Of a stretch of DNA of 64,000 nucleotides, positions 63,139 to 64,000 are shown one piece after another. The notes beneath the pieces are model-generated. The model was given only the letters and a program-made list of their open reading frames with translations, was not told the origin of the DNA and ran no database searches. Origin of the DNA: Marinilabilia salmonicolor (GTDB lineage Bacteria; Bacteroidota; Bacteroidia; Bacteroidales; Marinilabiliaceae); the NCBI RefSeq assembly GCF_003003035.1, contig NZ_PVTS01000012.1:1-64000 (forward strand), written 5' to 3'. The position numbers were made by a program, and so were the translations under genes. The number at the start of each line of letters is the position of its first letter. Within the stretch, counting starts at the first letter, position 1.

Positions 63139-64000
63139 ATGAATGTTGTTGATGATTTTTTTCGGAAAACTGCGCGACTGGACAAGGATGTAATTGTTTC
63201 GTCCCGTGAAAAGTTAAGTTACAGTGAACTTGCCCGGAACGTTTATACGCTTTCATTATGGTTTCACGATAATTTTACTCCCGGAACGCCAATCCTCTTG
63301 TTATCGCCTAACAATGTTTTTTTTGTTACGGTTTATCTGGCCATAATGAAGGGGGGGTGTGTTTGTGTGCCTGTGAATCCTGCCGTTGAGCCTGATGGTT
63401 TTGTCTTTGTAAAGGAGAAGACCGGAGCTCCTTATGCATTTCTTCATTCTTCGGTTGCTGCACGATTAAATCCGGAAGGGGTTTATGCTGATGAGAAGGA
63501 GACGTTCGAATGGATCGGGAATCATCAAAAGGCAGGTTATAAAACCGGACCGGCAATGGCACCAGATTCTCTGGCACAGATAATTTTTACCTCAGGTTCC
63601 ACTGCGGTGCCTAAAGGGGTAATGCTTACCCACGAAAATTTGATGGCAAATACATCATCTATTTTAAGGTATCTGAAGCTTGGGATTGAGGATACGGTGC
63701 TGGTGGTGTTACCATTTTTTTATTGTTATGGTTTGTCTTTGCTGCACACTCATTTAAAGGTGGGAGGCACCCTTGTGTTAAACAATAATTTTATGTTCCT
63801 GGGCAGTGTCCTTAATGAATTAAAGAAATATCGCTGCACCGGTTTTGCAGGAGTTCCCAGTCATTTTCAGATTCTTTTAAGGAAATCAGATTCTTTTAAG
63901 GAGAGTCAGTTTCCCGACTTGCGCTATGTAACGCAGGCAGGGGGAAAGTTGCATAAAGCATTTATTCTGGAATTCAATCAGGTTTTTCCGGAAATCAAGT
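63139..64000 (+). CDS. Adenylate-forming acyl-CoA/acyl-ACP ligase, cut by window end
   Basis: About 287 residues are present, from MNVVDDFFRKTARLDKDVIV to the window edge. The ANL-superfamily N-terminal domain is clear: LSYSELARNV, LLLSPNNVFFVTVYLAIMKG, the P-loop IIFTSGSTAVPKGVMLTHEN (about 148-167), then VLPFFYCYGLSLLHTHLKVG and GVPSHFQILL. The C-terminal domain lies outside the window. Substrate could be a fatty, aryl or amino acid. The start at 63139 is only 13 bp behind nadE, so the two are surely cotranscribed. Relatives in such clusters often load an acyl carrier protein encoded next door. Confidence 0.9.
   Translation, partial: MNVVDDFFRKTARLDKDVIVSSREKLSYSELARNVYTLSLWFHDNFTPGTPILLLSPNNVFFVTVYLAIMKGGCVCVPVNPAVEPDGFVFVKEKTGAPYAFLHSSVAARLNPEGVYADEKETFEWIGNHQKAGYKTGPAMAPDSLAQIIFTSGSTAVPKGVMLTHENLMANTSSILRYLKLGIEDTVLVVLPFFYCYGLSLLHTHLKVGGTLVLNNNFMFLGSVLNELKKYRCTGFAGVPSHFQILLRKSDSFKESQFPDLRYVTQAGGKLHKAFILEFNQVFPEIK

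Overview
The window reads as a chromosomal segment of an anaerobic, glycan-degrading member of the Bacteroidota, probably Bacteroidales/Marinilabiliales-like. The grounds are two SusC/SusD polysaccharide utilization loci (PULs), a hybrid two-component regulator, a FecI/FecR-type sigma/anti-sigma pair, a short RpoD, a Rho with a large low-complexity insertion, a tmRNA with tag GENNYALAA, one clear Bacteroidota-type promoter (TTTG-N20-TAnnTTTG), and fermentative pyruvate:ferredoxin oxidoreductase and pyruvate phosphate dikinase. No species call is possible from sequence reading alone.

Layout. 1-780: a degenerate tRNA-like sequence, a terminator, a nonsense-broken GIY-YIG nuclease remnant and a long imperfect hairpin. 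779-5983 (minus): a GH89 alpha-N-acetylglucosaminidase lipoprotein, a VWA-OmpA envelope protein and a 52-residue YqaE/Pmp3 membrane protein. 6029-22915: PUL 1, with a divergent hybrid two-component sensor and then SusC, SusD, a GH43-like lipoprotein, an Asp-box propeller lipoprotein, an unassigned (alpha/alpha)6-like protein, a probable GH43 endo-arabinanase and a GH2; an arabinan- or pectin-side-chain-type substrate is the best inference. 23120-40967: PUL 2, with an ECF sigma factor (minus), FecR, STN-containing SusC, SusD, a DUF1735/discoidin lipoprotein, an M60-like metallopeptidase, a DUF5077/DUF3472 lipoprotein, two GH109-like proteins and a NahK-like sugar kinase. This set fits host-type O-glycoproteins (mucins): M60 cuts the glycoprotein, GH109 releases alpha-GalNAc and NahK phosphorylates N-acetylhexosamine. 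The nearby GH89 would remove alpha-GlcNAc caps.

41147-43121 is a decayed region: a truncated endonuclease/phosphatase-family gene abuts a truncated XRE regulator, followed by about 1.1 kb without a supportable gene, then an intact GIY-YIG nuclease and the tmRNA (minus). 43785-59557 is mostly housekeeping: rpe, rpoD, rho, a frameshifted conserved gene, an AAA ATPase with an altered Walker B, nifJ, a dihydroorotate-dehydrogenase-like gene, ppdK, ruvX and def. After a small inverted-repeat element and two hairpins, asnB-type amidotransferase, nadE-type synthetase and an adenylate-forming ligase (cut by the window edge) form a compact co-directional group that looks like the start of a biosynthetic cluster.

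Points most worth a second look: the two GIY-YIG genes that both lie just downstream, same strand, of a tRNA-like or tmRNA 3' end; the asnB-nadE-ligase group; two related small inverted-repeat elements lying inside PUL gene runs; the divergence of the second GH109 copy; and the deletion scar at about 41.63 kb.
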